Positions 21,866 through 33,232 of a stretch of DNA of 64,000 nt are shown here, in pieces. Below the pieces are notes generated by a model. The model did no database searches. It was not told the origin of the DNA and worked only from the letters and a program-made list of their open reading frames with translations. A program made the translations under genes and the position numbers. The DNA is taken from the NCBI RefSeq assembly GCF_900497805.2, contig NW_020947238.1, positions 1,343,977 to 1,407,976 on the forward strand, in the 5' to 3' direction. Every line of letters begins with the position of its first letter. The first letter of the stretch is position 1. The stretch comes from Vombatus ursinus. Its lineage: Eukaryota > Chordata > Mammalia > Diprotodontia > Vombatidae.

Positions 21866-23540
21866 CCCCCCTCAAAGAAAAAACAACAACAGCAACAACA
21901 GGACGGAAAAACACCAAAGAGAAGAGAAATAGTTAAAAAGTATACAAGAAAAAAAGCCAGCCAAAAGAGAAAATAAAACCCAATGATGATACAATTAATA
22001 GTGTAGAACAACCAAATTAGCTAAAATACTAGATCAACAGACATGAAAAAGCAACCACTTGAAACATCATAAGAAACATACTCTGGTTGATAAATGACAC
22101 ATTTCCACACATTAAGTAGGAACTAGAAATGCTAAGAGAATCAGAAGATCAAATAAAAGAAATAATTAAAGAGAGGAGAAAATCAAATGAGAAAATTCAG
22201 TGAGAATTGAGATTTGGAAATAGAATGAGAGGAAATAAAAAAGAAAATGATGAATATAATAGAAAAACTTTAGGATTTACCGAAGTAACAATTAGCAACA
22301 TTGTGAGAAGGGAGGGAATATCACTATTATTGCTTGTGGATGTAAGACTTGTCTCAGTCCTTTGGACAGCATTGGGTAGTAGAGAAGAAGGCACCTAAGC
22401 ATGCTTTTGACATATGAGTCCAGTTTCCACTATGTAGAGATACGCATGAGGAACCTCAATTTCTGTGGGGGAGGGGAATTGTTTTCAGTGCAATAGGGAT
22501 GATTTTGTACTGTTATTCCTTCTTTTTTTTGCTTTCGGTTTGGTAGCTCACTTCTTAGCCATAGTAATTAATCAATCAATAAACATTAGCAACAATTCTG
22601 AGTTCTATCCCCACTGCAATAGAACTCTTTCAATTCCCCTCAGTACCAAAGAAAAATCTCTTATGAATTGTTTTCATGTGTTCCTTTTTGCTCCGCACGC
22701 CTCCACACCCCATTCCTGACTTCCAATTCTAGGTCAAAATTGCATTCCTCCCACCCACCTGACATATTTATCAGATTGATGTTTGCTTCTTGAAACCCTA
22801 ATCCAGTGACTCCACTGATAATAATCTCTCTGTCAGGAAATTCAGGATAAGGTCCAAAAAAGGTGTTTCTGCCCTCTTTGAATCAGGGATTTTCCATTTG
22901 GGCTATATCCAAGGTCAGGTCCTCTAAATTCTCACTCTTCTAAGTTTGGTTCTTCCTATTCTCTCTCCAATTCTGTGCCTAAAAAAACCCCAAGCCAAAA
23001 CGAACAGCAATCCTTTAATCTCTTTCTTCTAGTCTTATACTTATTCATACTTCATACCCTGTCTTTCTTCTAAATCCCTAAATTATGTTTAACATTAATA
23101 TGTATAATATTGGTCTGTCTTTACAATATCAGCATTTTCAAAAGCTACATAATACAACATCTTTTTTTTTGGTTTATAGTAAAGCTGGAATTACAATTCA
23201 ATTTTGAGCAAAAAAAAATTGTAATACTTCTAATGGCTATGATGCCATTGATTAACAGGAAAAAAATATTTCTTCAGTTAATAGTTACCTAGGTAACTTT
23301 TTAAGAGTCTTGGACCATTGAATCCATGTTTCAAGTACCCTTATAAATCTAAGTAACTATATAAAATTAATGTTAATGCAATTTTTGATGATTATTTAAC
23401 ACCCCCTCTGAAAAAGCTATTATTCCAGAGTTCAGGAACTTTGTTTACTTGAAAATCTAAAACTATAGCTCTGATTCCCTGCAGATGAGTTTTACTTTAA
23501 TAGTCACTCAGTTGACACAGTTAGCTGAAAGGTGTGAGGG
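21866..23540. other. No gene; purine-rich 21880-22250
   Basis: 21880-22250 is A/G-rich (AAGAGAA, AAATAAAA) and may be old L1 ORF1-like sequence, but this is not certain. 22770-22960 has faint L2-like motifs (CAGGAAATTCAGGATAAGG). Short opposite-strand frames at 22197-22398 are shadows of each other. Confidence 0.35.
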
Positions 23541-23544
23541 CAGG

Positions 23545-23795
23545 GAACAATCATTTATTAGGTACCTACTACATTACAGGTCTTATGCTAAGCAATTTAC
23601 AATTTGACCTCACACATCAACCTTCTGATGTAAATGCTGTTATTATCCTCATCATGTAGTTGAGCAAACTGAGGCAGACAGAAGTTAAATGACTTGCACA
23701 GGGTTATATTGCTAGTAAGTGTCTGAGGCCAGAATTGAACTCAGGTCTTTCTGATTACAGGTCCAACCATTGTGTAACCTAGCTACCTCAAGGCA
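23545..23795 (-). mobile_element. MON1/THER1 SINE, antisense, near full length
   Basis: Runs in antisense order: AGCAATTTACAATTTGACC, TTATTATCCTCATCATG, AACTGAGGCAGACAGAAG, GACTTGCACAGGGTTATATTG, TAGTAAGTGTCTGAGGCC, GAACTCAGGTCTTTCTGATTAC and CCTAGCTACCTC. Confidence 0.85.
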
Positions 23796-24465
23796 CAGGC
23801 TTTTACTTAAATGAAAAAAAAATATTATCCCATAAACCTGAGGCACACTTTCCCACAAATGAAGGGAGAATCAATGGGAAGAGCTGACTCATAGATAGAG
23901 TAAACTAGTAGAGGGACACATACATAGGGAAAACATGTTTCATATTTACAATACAATACAACTATTTGCACCTCTGGCACTTCAGGACACTGAAAACTTT
24001 TTTTTTTTGTTGTGTCCTCAAATTTCTCTCCCAGACTAGAATGTTTTGCTCAGCATGTTACTTATCTGGGTTCCTTAGAAAATAAACCCTCTCTATTATC
24101 TGCAGACGTAGTGAGTTTGTTTTTAAAAGTTCACCTGAAGTGTGCCTGATCCTTTATTCAACATAAAACCTTATAATTTCATCAAGCCTCATTGGGATAC
24201 TTCTTCACAAGTTTGCTCCCAAAGGAACAAGGATTGTATAAATACTTTCTTGCTTACTTTACAAGCTGTGAGTGGGCTACTCTGTAACTGGAGTACAATA
24301 GTCTTTCAGCCATACTTATTTTATATCGTATGTATATTGTGTGTGTATTGTTCTTCATTTCTATTTCTATGCTCCATCAGGACATGCCTTGTTTCTGTGA
24401 ATTAATCATAATTATTGATTATTCTTTTATAGTTATATGATATTTCATTCATATACCTCAATTTG
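23796..24465. other. No recognised feature
   Basis: Mostly AT-rich. The 87-aa plus frame at 24142-24405 is Cys/Phe/Leu-rich and has no supporting context. Confidence 0.35.
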
Positions 24466-24469
24466 TAAG

Positions 24470-24665
24470 TAAGATCTGCCTAACAATTAGAATTGTCTCA
24501 AAGTGTGAGGTACTGCCTCATGAGAATGTTAGTTGCCCATCACAAGAAGTATTTAAGCAGAGAATGTATGATAATTTGTCAAATATAGTATTTGGGGGAT
24601 TCAAGTTTAAAGTTGCAGTCTTACTAAATGACCTCTAAGCACATTCTAATTTTAAGTTTCTCTTA
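24470..24665 (+). mobile_element. L3/CR1 LINE 3' end
   Basis: CTAACAATTAGAATTGTCTC, GGTACTGCCTCATGAGAATG, AGAAGTATTTAAGCAGAG and CTAAATGACCTCTAAGCACATTC track the L3/CR1 terminal consensus closely enough to place both the start and the final CCTCTGAGGTC-like block. Confidence 0.65.
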
Positions 24666-25638
24666 TTATAAAAAGTCAAGAAAAGTGAACAATAGTTTTA
24701 GGTGGTTACATACTTTCTCTCTAAAAACTAAACAATGATCCAGTTCATTTTCCCCTAAAATCAAGAGAAGCAGTGAATAAAATTTCTAATATACCCAAGA
24801 TGTTAAATTCCATGAAGTCAGATATAATTTTTATGTTATATGTGTTAGTAATGCTTTATTAAAGCTAAAATGACACACAAAACTACTATACTGGTAACTT
24901 TGGTTTCACCCTAAATTATTCCACAATTCTCAATTGCATCATTCTTTTCAGCTTTATAAAGGGAAAATAATTTGTCTTTTACTTGAAATTCAGCTCCACA
25001 AAGATTTCTTACTATAGACTCCGACTATATGCAGTGTACTAAGAGAATAAAAGGACAAAAAATTAAAAAAAAGTAGATTTTGTTTTCAAAAGGGTTATTG
25101 ATTATTATTTAATTGGATACATAAGATATGAATAAATAAGTATTTAATGAGTAGAATTTGATAAGAGTAAAGGTGTGTTTTAAGCAAAGCATTATTAAAA
25201 ATTGGAAGGAGAGGGCACTTCTAACCTGGCTAATAAATAAAAGGATTATAAAACAGGGTGTGCCTAAATAGCCCTTAAGGAAGAAAGATTCAAGAGGAGC
25301 AGATAAAGAAAGTATGTATACCAGGCTTTGGGGCAGCCTGTGAAAATACATGCAAGGTAAAAAAAAACAAAAACAAAAACAAAAACAGATGATATGAAAG
25401 GGTAGCTGGTAGTCTAGTGTGCCTGGAGCATAGAAAGCAAGAATAGAGTGAAATAAGGGTGGAAAATATGGTTAATATAGAGTTGTGAAGAGCCTTCCAA
25501 GTAAACTCTGGAGAATTTTTTTTTTAGTTTTATAATATGAACAATGGGGAGCCACTAAAGTTGTTCAAGCAAAGAATGGCTGCCATGCTTTTATCAAAAT
25601 CTCATCTTATTCTTGTGTTTAAAAGAAGAAGTCAGTAG
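24666..25638. other. Old repeat-like but unassigned sequence
   Basis: 25460-25610 (AGAGCCTTCCAAGTAAACTC, ATGGGGAGCCACTAAAG, AAGCAAAGAATGGC) resembles a dispersed mammalian repeat whose name I cannot give. A (CAAAAA)n tract is at 25357-25388. Confidence 0.35.
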
Positions 25639-25639
25639 G

Positions 25640-25905
25640 CACTACTGTAGAGAGAATGCTGAGTCTGGAATCAGAGCAGACCTGAGTTCAAATCTGTCCT
25701 CAGATATATACTAAGCTGTGTGACTCTGGATAAATCACTTAACTGCTTTCTGCTCCAGTTTCTTTATCTGCAAAAATGAGGATAATAATATCACCTACCT
25801 CTAAAGGTTGTTGTGAGGATTAAATTTTTTAAAAAAAGATTATTTTTGTAAAAGCACCTTGCAAATTTTAAAGTGGCATATAAATGCTAGCTGTAGATTA
25901 TAGCA
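25640..25905 (+). mobile_element. THER1/MON1 SINE, near full length
   Basis: GAGTCTGGAATCAGAGCAG, ACCTGAGTTCAAATCTG, CTGTGTGACTCTGG, TCACTTAACTGCTTTCTGC, CAGTTTCTTTATCTGC, TAATATCACCTACCTCTAAAGG, TTGTTGTGAGGATTAAAT and GCATATAAATGCTAGCTG give the whole order. A T/A-rich insertion sits at 25827-25850. Confidence 0.85.
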
Positions 25906-26712
25906 AAATTATACTTACTCAAAAGTGATTGATTGACTGGATCTAAGAGTGAGTCTGTCATATTGGAAGATGTCTAGGGCAATGTATCAGGGATCTATGG
26001 ATGTTCTTTTGATTTGTACTACTTTGATCAATGACTTAGGAAAAGGTAAAAGTGTATTCTTGTTAGATTAGCTCACAGGGCTAGCTCCCATATTGGACAG
26101 CAGAGTCAGGATTCAATAACTTCTTAACATCTTATAGTTTCAATCTTCCCCGAAGTAGACACATTAAACATCTGGAATGAAAGTACAAATTAACTACTTC
26201 ATGGCAACTCTATATACTTAGAAATTATCTATCAAACACAGAAAAATAAATTTAAATCAAGAAAACTTTTCCCCCATTTCCATGTCTTTAGGTATACAGG
26301 CAGGGCAGCATCATGCTGGTAGAAAACAAATGACGTTATATACAAATTTAATAAGATAGATTACCAGTTTTACTATTTCAAATCATTTTATCACGTTCTC
26401 CTCTAGTGAGTAGTTATTGTGTAATTTTGTACATAATAGAAAGCTTCTACAGAAGATAAGTTTATAGACCATCGAATCCTATTATGTACTACATGGGGAA
26501 ATGACATGACCAGCACAAGGCAGAACTTCTAAGTGTTCAAAAGATTATCCAGGAAGGGTCACTGACCTAACTTTTAGTGATATAACATGCCAAGTTTAGT
26601 GATATATAAATTTCTTTTTGTGTGAGTAAAAAAAAAAAAAATTCACCTGAAGATAAAATTAGTTACTTTAAGTTATTTTAAGAAGGGATCATGGTCGAAG
26701 TTATTTTTTTTC
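25906..26712. other. No gene; faint SINE traces
   Basis: Short antisense SINE-like motifs around 26480-26530, otherwise unassigned. A13 run at 26629-26641. Confidence 0.35.
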
Positions 26713-28702
26713 TTTTTTTGCAGCCAAACACAAGGTTTATTAAAGATCTGCCATGTTAGTCAGACTCTTAAGGAACTGAGCATCTGTGAGGTATTGGCTA
26801 CATTGTAAAAATCTGAGCAGTGGCTAGATTCTAAGAATCTGAGCACTTTAACAGAGACAAGATGGACCTTATATACAGAAAGAGTGTGGGATGGATCCAG
26901 GAGTGGCCAAGTAGTTTGGGGTGACTGGAGGAGGGGATCTAAAGAGATCTGGATGGGAGTGGCCAGTAAGGGGGGGGAGAAAAGAACACTTGGGACCTGG
27001 ACCACATGGCCAAGGGAGAATGGAGCCTAGCTAGGATGAAGGGAAATGGCCTGGGGCCATAGGGAGGTAAGACAATCTAGGGGTAAGGTAGGTAAAGGGT
27101 AACAGAATTGGGAGATTGGGTGTAGCCACAATGAAAGGCCAGTTGATGGGATTATAGCCTCAGGCGAATGCCAGAGATTTGGCCATGTGGGAAAATCCAG
27201 GGTTTTTCCTTTCTGGGGTCCAGATCCCAACCTCATCATTCCCCCTCAAACAAATGGGACTCAGATTATTTTGGAGTAAGGGGTGAAGGTCTTGGCTTCT
27301 GAAACTGGCAAGGGGCATAGAGCTGTCCCTGCCTCGAGGGGTTCCCAAAGAGGTGGTTGACTGGAACTGAGCACATGCTGCATCGAGGGAACGATGGGGG
27401 GGACACTGGCTGGTACACGCTGTTTGTTATCAACTGTAGGTAGATGACCTGTAGTCTGGAAGACACAAATCTGACAGAAAAGACTGCAGGGCTCAGATAT
27501 GACAGGATAAAACATCCTTAGCTCGGTTGGGATTCAGATAATTCAGTTTTCCAACCATGCAGTATCAAATCCACTTCATAGCCAGACTCAGGAATAGCCA
27601 GATGGGTAACATTCCTTTTCAAAGGAACATAATGGGGAAACTGGGCCAGGAGGATCCCATCTTAGACTGAGGCTAAAATTGTCCTCTCAGCTTTTCCAGA
27701 TGCTGACTTTTCACCAGTATCACATTCTCTCTGAGTAGCTTGCGGCATTTCTCTCAGATGGTGGATTATTTATTATCAATAGATTACTATGATTCATCAG
27801 ACAACTTAAAATAAAATCCCATGAGATTTTGCACCTCAATCAGCAAGTTTCACCAATCACAATTTAGGAAAAACTTTTCCAGGATTTACATCTCAAATTT
27901 AAATTTGTCATGGTGTAAAAATCCAATCTTTAGAGATTTCTCTATACTTGCAAATTCTCAGCAAATCAAAACCCAAACAAGTTTTTTGGCAAGTTTACAC
28001 ATTAAAACAATAACCAACAATAGCCAAATTATTTCAGCGGTAACCAAATTATGAAAAGTTGCTTGAGATAACTAATACAAAAAATTCACCAATTTGAAAC
28101 TTAAAACAAACCCATTACTAATCTGGTGACTTCAGTTTTGTTAAATACATTTCCAAATTACTTTGCAAAGAGAATCAACATCTCATCATTAACAGTCAAA
28201 ACTACAACTTTAAGAAGAGCATGCTTACCCAAGTTTAGAGGCTAGCTGCTTTACCTTGAGAAGAATGTGCTGGACCTGGGTGATGCTTCCAGGCAAAGGT
28301 TGCCCCAGGACCCAAGGCCATTACCAGTGGGGCCCATGCTGTAGCTGCTGCCCCTCCCCCCTCCTTCCTTTCCCTGGTTGGGGAGGGTGAAATCAAAGGT
28401 TAGGGGAAAGGGTGAAACTCTCTTCTCCTATGAAAGGGGTTAACAGATACCCTTCTTGACTCAAGGGAAGGGAGTGACCAGGGTTGTAAGGAGGTGTTTC
28501 AAAACTCCTTAATGATCAACCACAAAACCTCCAGAATCTGCCAAGATAGTTTTAGCTGTTCTAACTTTTCCCTGTAACCTCCATGAAGGAGTGTAGAGGG
28601 AAGGGAGTAAGTAAGCCTGACTCTTAAGGAATCTGAGCTTCTGTGAGGTTTTGGCTAGATTGTAAAAATCTGAGCAGTGGCTAGACTCTAAGAATCTGAG
28701 CC
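26713..28702 (-). mobile_element. Fossil LTR-element transcript copy (R-leader-internal-U3-R plus A-tail)
   Basis: On the minus strand the copy starts near 28702 in the R region (CTCAGATTCTTAGAGTC) and ends near 26716, at the end of an identical-type R carrying AATAAACCTTGTGTTTGGC, followed by an A-rich tail. Upstream of the second R lies a TATATAAGG box, about 30 bp before the R start. The first R begins at about the predicted cap site. R at both ends with an A-tail and no complete LTR is the form of a LINE-copied retroviral-type transcript, as known for HERV-W processed copies. The leader matches the plus copy at 21.4-21.65 kb. Broken throughout; no intact coding domain; family unassigned; old. 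Confidence 0.6.
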
Positions 28703-28760
28703 TTTTTTTTTTTTCTTATTTCATTACAACTTTTTGTTTGTTTGTTTGTTTGTTTCTTTT
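28703..28760. repeat. T-rich tract and (TTTG)n
   Basis: Poly(T) at the edge of the LTR-derived copy followed by about six TTTG units at 28734-28757. Confidence 0.8.
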
Positions 28761-29310
28761 TACTCCCCAGTATCTATAAAATTAAGATTTTCTTAGAAGC
28801 CACAAAACCAAAGTGGTATTAATTAACTTCCTGGCTAAAAGAATTCTGTAAAATGAAAATATAAACCTTTAATGGATATCATCAAAACATTTTTGTTATT
28901 GTTACTCAAAAATTTGGAAATCTCAAAGAAAACTATTCAAACTCAATGAATCAAATTTTCATTTTCTCAGAGATGAGATGCAATTATGTATTTGATACTT
29001 TGTGTGTTACTATGTTCTGAAAGACTTTTAGGACTTTTCTACTACAAATACTTCCCCACAATCTCCTTGAAAACTGGCCAGTGCAGTAATGCACTTTTTA
29101 ACTTGAATTTTGCCTAGTCTAGCCAATGTTGGATAATAATAGAAAAAAAAATGGATGAAGGAGAGAAAAGTAGTGACTGAGAGTGGCCTGGTACCTTTTG
29201 GTTGCAGAATGGGTAGGGGTAGAGTAGACACTTAAGTGAAAGGAGCCTTGAAAAATATACTGGAATGTGTATTTATTCCCAATTTGGAAAAGGAGGAGCT
29301 AATATAAGAT
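28761..29310. other. No recognised feature
   Basis: AT-rich unique sequence before the rearranged L1. Confidence 0.4.
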
Positions 29311-31061
29311 CAAAATTAGATAGTAGAGAAACAAAGCTATCACATAAGATGCCAAAAAAATGCAAAAAGACAACATACAAAGAAACAAAATAAAACAAAA
29401 TAGCTAAATTTTCTCAAGATTCCCCACCAAACAATTTCAAAATAATGCCTCAAATCAAATTTAGAGTGATAGAGTTAAAAAGATCAGGATGAGACATTTT
29501 TCAAGCCTAAGAAAACTTAGGCAGTCAGCAGGAAAGTCCTGTGACACCAGGGTGGAGGTAAATCCTAAGTGTGTATACCACAGCACCAGCAGTGAGGATT
29601 GGAAGCAGCTGTAACACAGCAGCTTCAGGAGCTCTTAGCAGAGTGATAGTAAGGGAGGTGGACAACTGGTCAGAAAGGGATTACAGGGAAAACTTTTCTG
29701 TTACTCAGTTCAGTTGATGCTGATTGGCAACTCTATTACTCATACAGAGTTCTTGGTTATAGTTCCGGGGCAATCCTAATCTCAGAAAAAGCAAAAGCAA
29801 AAATAGCTCTAATTAAAAGAGATAAAGAAGGAAAGTACATACTTCTAAAAGGTACCATAGACAATAAAGTAGTATCAATATTAAACATATATGTACCAAG
29901 TGGTATAGCATCCAAATTCTTAGAAGTAAAGTGAGTTATAGGAAGAAACAGACAGCAAAACAATACGAATGAGGGACCTCAGCCTCCCCCTCTCAGAACC
30001 ATATAAATCTAACCACAAAATAAACAAGAAAGAAGTTTAAAATGTGAGTAGAATTTTAGAAAAGTTAGATATGTGAAACCTCTGGAGAAAATTGAATGGG
30101 GATAGAAAGAAATATACTTTTTTTCTCGGTGGTACAAGGCACCTGCATAAAAATTGACCACTTACTAAGGCATAAAAACCTTACAATACAATGCAGAAAG
30201 GCAGAAATACTAAATGTGTCCTTTTCAGATCGTGATGCAATAAAAATTACATGTAATAAAGGGCCGTGGAAAAACAGACTAAAAACTAATTGGAAAATAA
30301 ATAACCTAATCCTTAAAAAAATGAGTGGATCAAACAACAAATTATAGAAACAATCGGTAACTTCATCCAAGAGAATGACAATAATGAGACAACATACCAA
30401 CCTGATAAGTGTGAGGTGGTCCCTCAGAGTTGTTTTAATTTGCTTTTCTCTAATCAATTCTGATTTAGAGCACTTTTTTATGAGGATTTTTATGTGACTA
30501 TAGATAGCTTTAATTTCTTTACCCAAAAACTGCCTATTCATGGGGCAGCTAGGTGGCACAGTAGATAGAGCACTGGCCCTGAAGTAAGGGAGGACCTGAG
30601 TTCAAATCCGGCCTCAGACCGAATACTTAACACTTACTAGCTGTGTGACCCTGGGCAAGACACTTAACCCCAATTGCCTAAAAAACAAAACAAAAAAGAA
30701 ACTGCCCATTCATAACCTTTGACCATTTATCAATTGGGGAAAGACCTGTATTGTTATAGATTTGACAAAGATTGGCTAACATGACAGAACCGGAAAATTA
30801 TAAATGTTGGAGAAGATGTAAAGTTTGAATGCAGATGGAAGCATACTATTTTCTCCTTTTTGTTGCTGCTTTTTTTTTTTTACCCTTTCATTCTGATTCT
30901 TCTTTCACAGCATGACCAATGTGGAAATGTTTTTAATATGATAATACATGTATGGCCTATAACAGGTTGCATGCCATCTTGGGGAGGGGGTAGTGTAGGG
31001 AGGGAGAAAATTTAGAACTCAAAATCTAATAAAGGGAATGTTGAAAACCAAAATTAGATAG
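29311..31061 (+). mobile_element. Rearranged L1 with 13-bp target-site duplication
   Basis: CAAAATTAGATAG occurs at 29311-29323 and 31049-31061, bracketing the element. From about 29400 the sequence reads like a marsupial L1 5' leader (ATTCCCCACCAAACAATTTC). At about 29770 it jumps into the ORF2 endonuclease domain, skipping ORF1. An inverted block (about 30400-30541 and 30714-30765) carries ORF2 C-terminal sequence in antisense. The final part (about 30770-31048) is sense ORF2 end plus 3' UTR (GCATACTATTTTCTCC, GGGGAGGGGG, CTAATAAAGGGAATGTTG). A younger SINE interrupts the inverted block. Endonuclease motifs are decayed: RDLSLPLS replaces GDLN-type residues and SDRDAIK replaces SDH. Confidence 0.75.
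30527..30713 (+). mobile_element. Full-length WSINE1/MAR1 SINE with target-site duplication
   Basis: The body (30542-30698) begins GGGGCAGCTAGGTGGCAC and ends ACTTAACCCCAATTGCC plus a CAAAACAAAA tail. Flanks are AAACTGCCTATTCAT (30527-30541) and AAACTGCCCATTCAT (30699-30713), differing at one base. It is the best-preserved SINE in the window and lies within the inverted L1 block, so it inserted after the L1 rearrangement. The internal A and B box region (ATAGAGCACTGG, GTTCAAATCC) is intact. Confidence 0.95.
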
Positions 31062-31149
31062 ATAGATAGATACATAGAGTTTTTTTAAAAGGACAATCTC
31101 TGATCAAGGAACTTACACTGTAATATAAGAAGACAACACAGAAAACAAT

Positions 31150-31184
31150 ATCCAACATTATATTGTGCTTTAAGATTTGCAAAG
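31150..31184 (-). mobile_element. Left piece of a THER1/MON1 SINE split by a retrocopy
   Basis: TTGTGCTTTAAGATTTGCAAAG is the antisense 3' end of a THER1/MON1 SINE. It continues without loss at 35161, on the far side of the PDHA1 retrocopy. Confidence 0.75.
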
Positions 31185-31955
31185 TGGAAAAGATATGACA
31201 TCAGGGACTGGCTTCTGAAGGAGACTCAGGACATGGATACAGTCCCTTCCAGCTCCATCTGCAGCTGGCCAACAGCCTCTCCACTGACACAGCTCCTGCC
31301 CCATGCAGAAAACGCTTGCTGTCTTTTCCTGCCAGCTGATGGGCACCTCCCAAAAACCAGGAGCTGCTACTGAGACTGGAAGAGTGCTATTGGCAGCCTG
31401 TAACTTTGCAAGTGATGCTTCATTTGATGTTAAGCAATGTAACGTTCTTCAACTTGGGGAAGGCCTTCCCACCACAGTGGTTCTCACTAGAGGGGAAGGA
31501 CTAAAGTACTGTAAGATCATGCAGACTATCCATTGGAGGGAATTGAAAGCACACCAACTGTATAAGCAAAAGATCATCAGTGGTTTATGCCACTTGTATG
31601 ATGGCCAAGAAGCTTGTTGTATGGAGCTTGAAGCTGGCATAATTCCTATAGATCATGTGATTACAGCCTTTGGAGCTCATGGCTTTATCTATATTAGTGG
31701 ACTTCCCATTCAAGAAATTCTGGCGGAGCTTACTTGATGAAGAGGGGGATATGTTAAAGGAAAGTGAGGTTCTATGCACATTTATGCTAATAACTTTTAT
31801 GGTAGCAATAGCATTGCTGGAGCTCAGGTACTTTTGGGAGCTGGTATTGCCCAGGCTGTAAGTACAATGAAAAAGATGAGATCTCTTTGACTTTTGTACA
31901 GAGATGGTGCTGCTAATCAGGGTCAGATATGTGAAGCTTACAATATGGCAGTTTG

Positions 31956-33232
31956 GGCTGTTCTGCTTCTGGGAGCCAAGATGGCAGAGTAAGAAGTAAA
32001 TCGTTCTTATCTTCCAGTTTTAACCTCTGAAAGCCCAGAAAATATAGCCCTAGGAAAAACCCTGGAACAACTGAACCAGAAAACAGACAGGGTGCAGCAG
32101 TCAGGTAGCACAGGTAGCTTGAGAGATTAACAGGAAAGGTCCCTCTTGCCCAGGGGGAAGGGCAGCAATACAGAATGTGAGGTATTCCAGCTAGCTAGTG
32201 GAAAGCTCCACCTCAGCATACCAGGAGGAGATCATGAAACCTAGGTGGTGAAGCAGGCGAACATCAACACCTGGACCTCCAAGTGACTCAATGAGGGCTG
32301 GGGAACTGGTGGAAACTAGCGTGGAAAACCACCAGGTGCCTCAGCATTCTATAGCAACTGGCTTTCCCAATGCCTCAGCAAAACTAAGGGAAGCAGTTCT
32401 CCAAGGGGCCCTAGGTGGATAAACACCCTGCAACATCCATCTAAAAGGAGATGGAGAAAATGAAAGGAAGGAAAGGCCAAGGTGAGCAGACAACTTCCAG
32501 GGGCCAGACTACCCAATCCTACCCCTAGAGTTTCAGTGTTGCTGATTCCAGTCCAACACTAGATAAGCTGCCAGAACCCTACAGCCTCCAATGGCCAGCA
32601 TCACAGGCCTCAGCACACAAAGCCAGTGAGCAGGCCCTAGGCTCCCAACACAAGAAGCTTGGGTCAGTGCCCCCTGCTCCCCAACAGAAGAGCTCAATCT
32701 CTTTAAAGGTCAGGAAATAAGCAAACACCATGAGCAAAAAGAAACGTACCATAGATTCATATTATGAGAACAGTGAAGATCAAGGCAGAAATTTGAAGAG
32801 GGCAACATTGTCAACAAACCCACATCTGCAACCTCAAAAGGGAATATGAACTGGTCTAAAGCCCAAAAAGCCTTCTTAGAAGAGCTCAAGAAGGATTTTA
32901 AAAGTCAAATGAGAGAAATAGAAGAAAAAATGGGAAAAGAAATGAGAGGTATGCAAGAGAGAGTCAATAGCTTGGAAAATGAAAGACAAAAATTAACTGT
33001 AGAAAACAAGTCCTTAAAAAATACAATTGGCCAACTGGAAAAAAAAGTGCACTGAAGAAAACAATCCCTAAAAAATACAATTGGCCAAATGGGGAAGGAA
33101 GTACAAAATCTAATAGAAAAAAGCAATTTGCTAAAAATTAGAGTTGGACAAATGGAAGCTAATGACTCTATAAGATAATAAGAATCAGTCAAATGGAAAC
33201 AAAAGAATGAAAAAGTAGATGAAAATGTAAAA
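31956..33232 (+). mobile_element. L1 5' UTR plus partial ORF1, lacking the whole 3' part, inside the PDHA1 pseudogene
   Basis: Flanked by TACAATATGGCAGTTTG at 31939-31955 and 33233-33249, a 17-bp perfect duplication of PDHA1 sequence. The insert starts at the L1 5' end (GGGAGCCAAGATGGCAGAG at 31971), runs through about 750 bp of 5' UTR, and starts ORF1 at 32730 (MSKKKRTIDSYYENSEDQG). One frameshift falls before 32846, where a coiled-coil segment follows (EELKKDFKSQMREIEEKMG). A TGA comes at 33053-33055, then more heptad-like sequence. It stops abruptly at GATGAAAATGTAAAA, with no ORF1 C-terminal domain, ORF2, 3' UTR or real A-tail. Confidence 0.88.

Noticed and set aside
30065-30559. 164-aa minus-strand frame, the longest in the window
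   Set aside because: Its first third is ORF2 C-terminal sequence of the inverted L1 block (KKCSKSELIREKQIKTTL), and the rest is the antisense of the sense endonuclease part. It is a chimera of two strands of one L1, not a gene.
31303-31737. 144-aa open frame as a possible functional PDHA1-like gene
   Set aside because: Although open to the first stop, the downstream TPP motif is lost, further in-frame stops follow, the copy has no introns and an L1 piece interrupts it.
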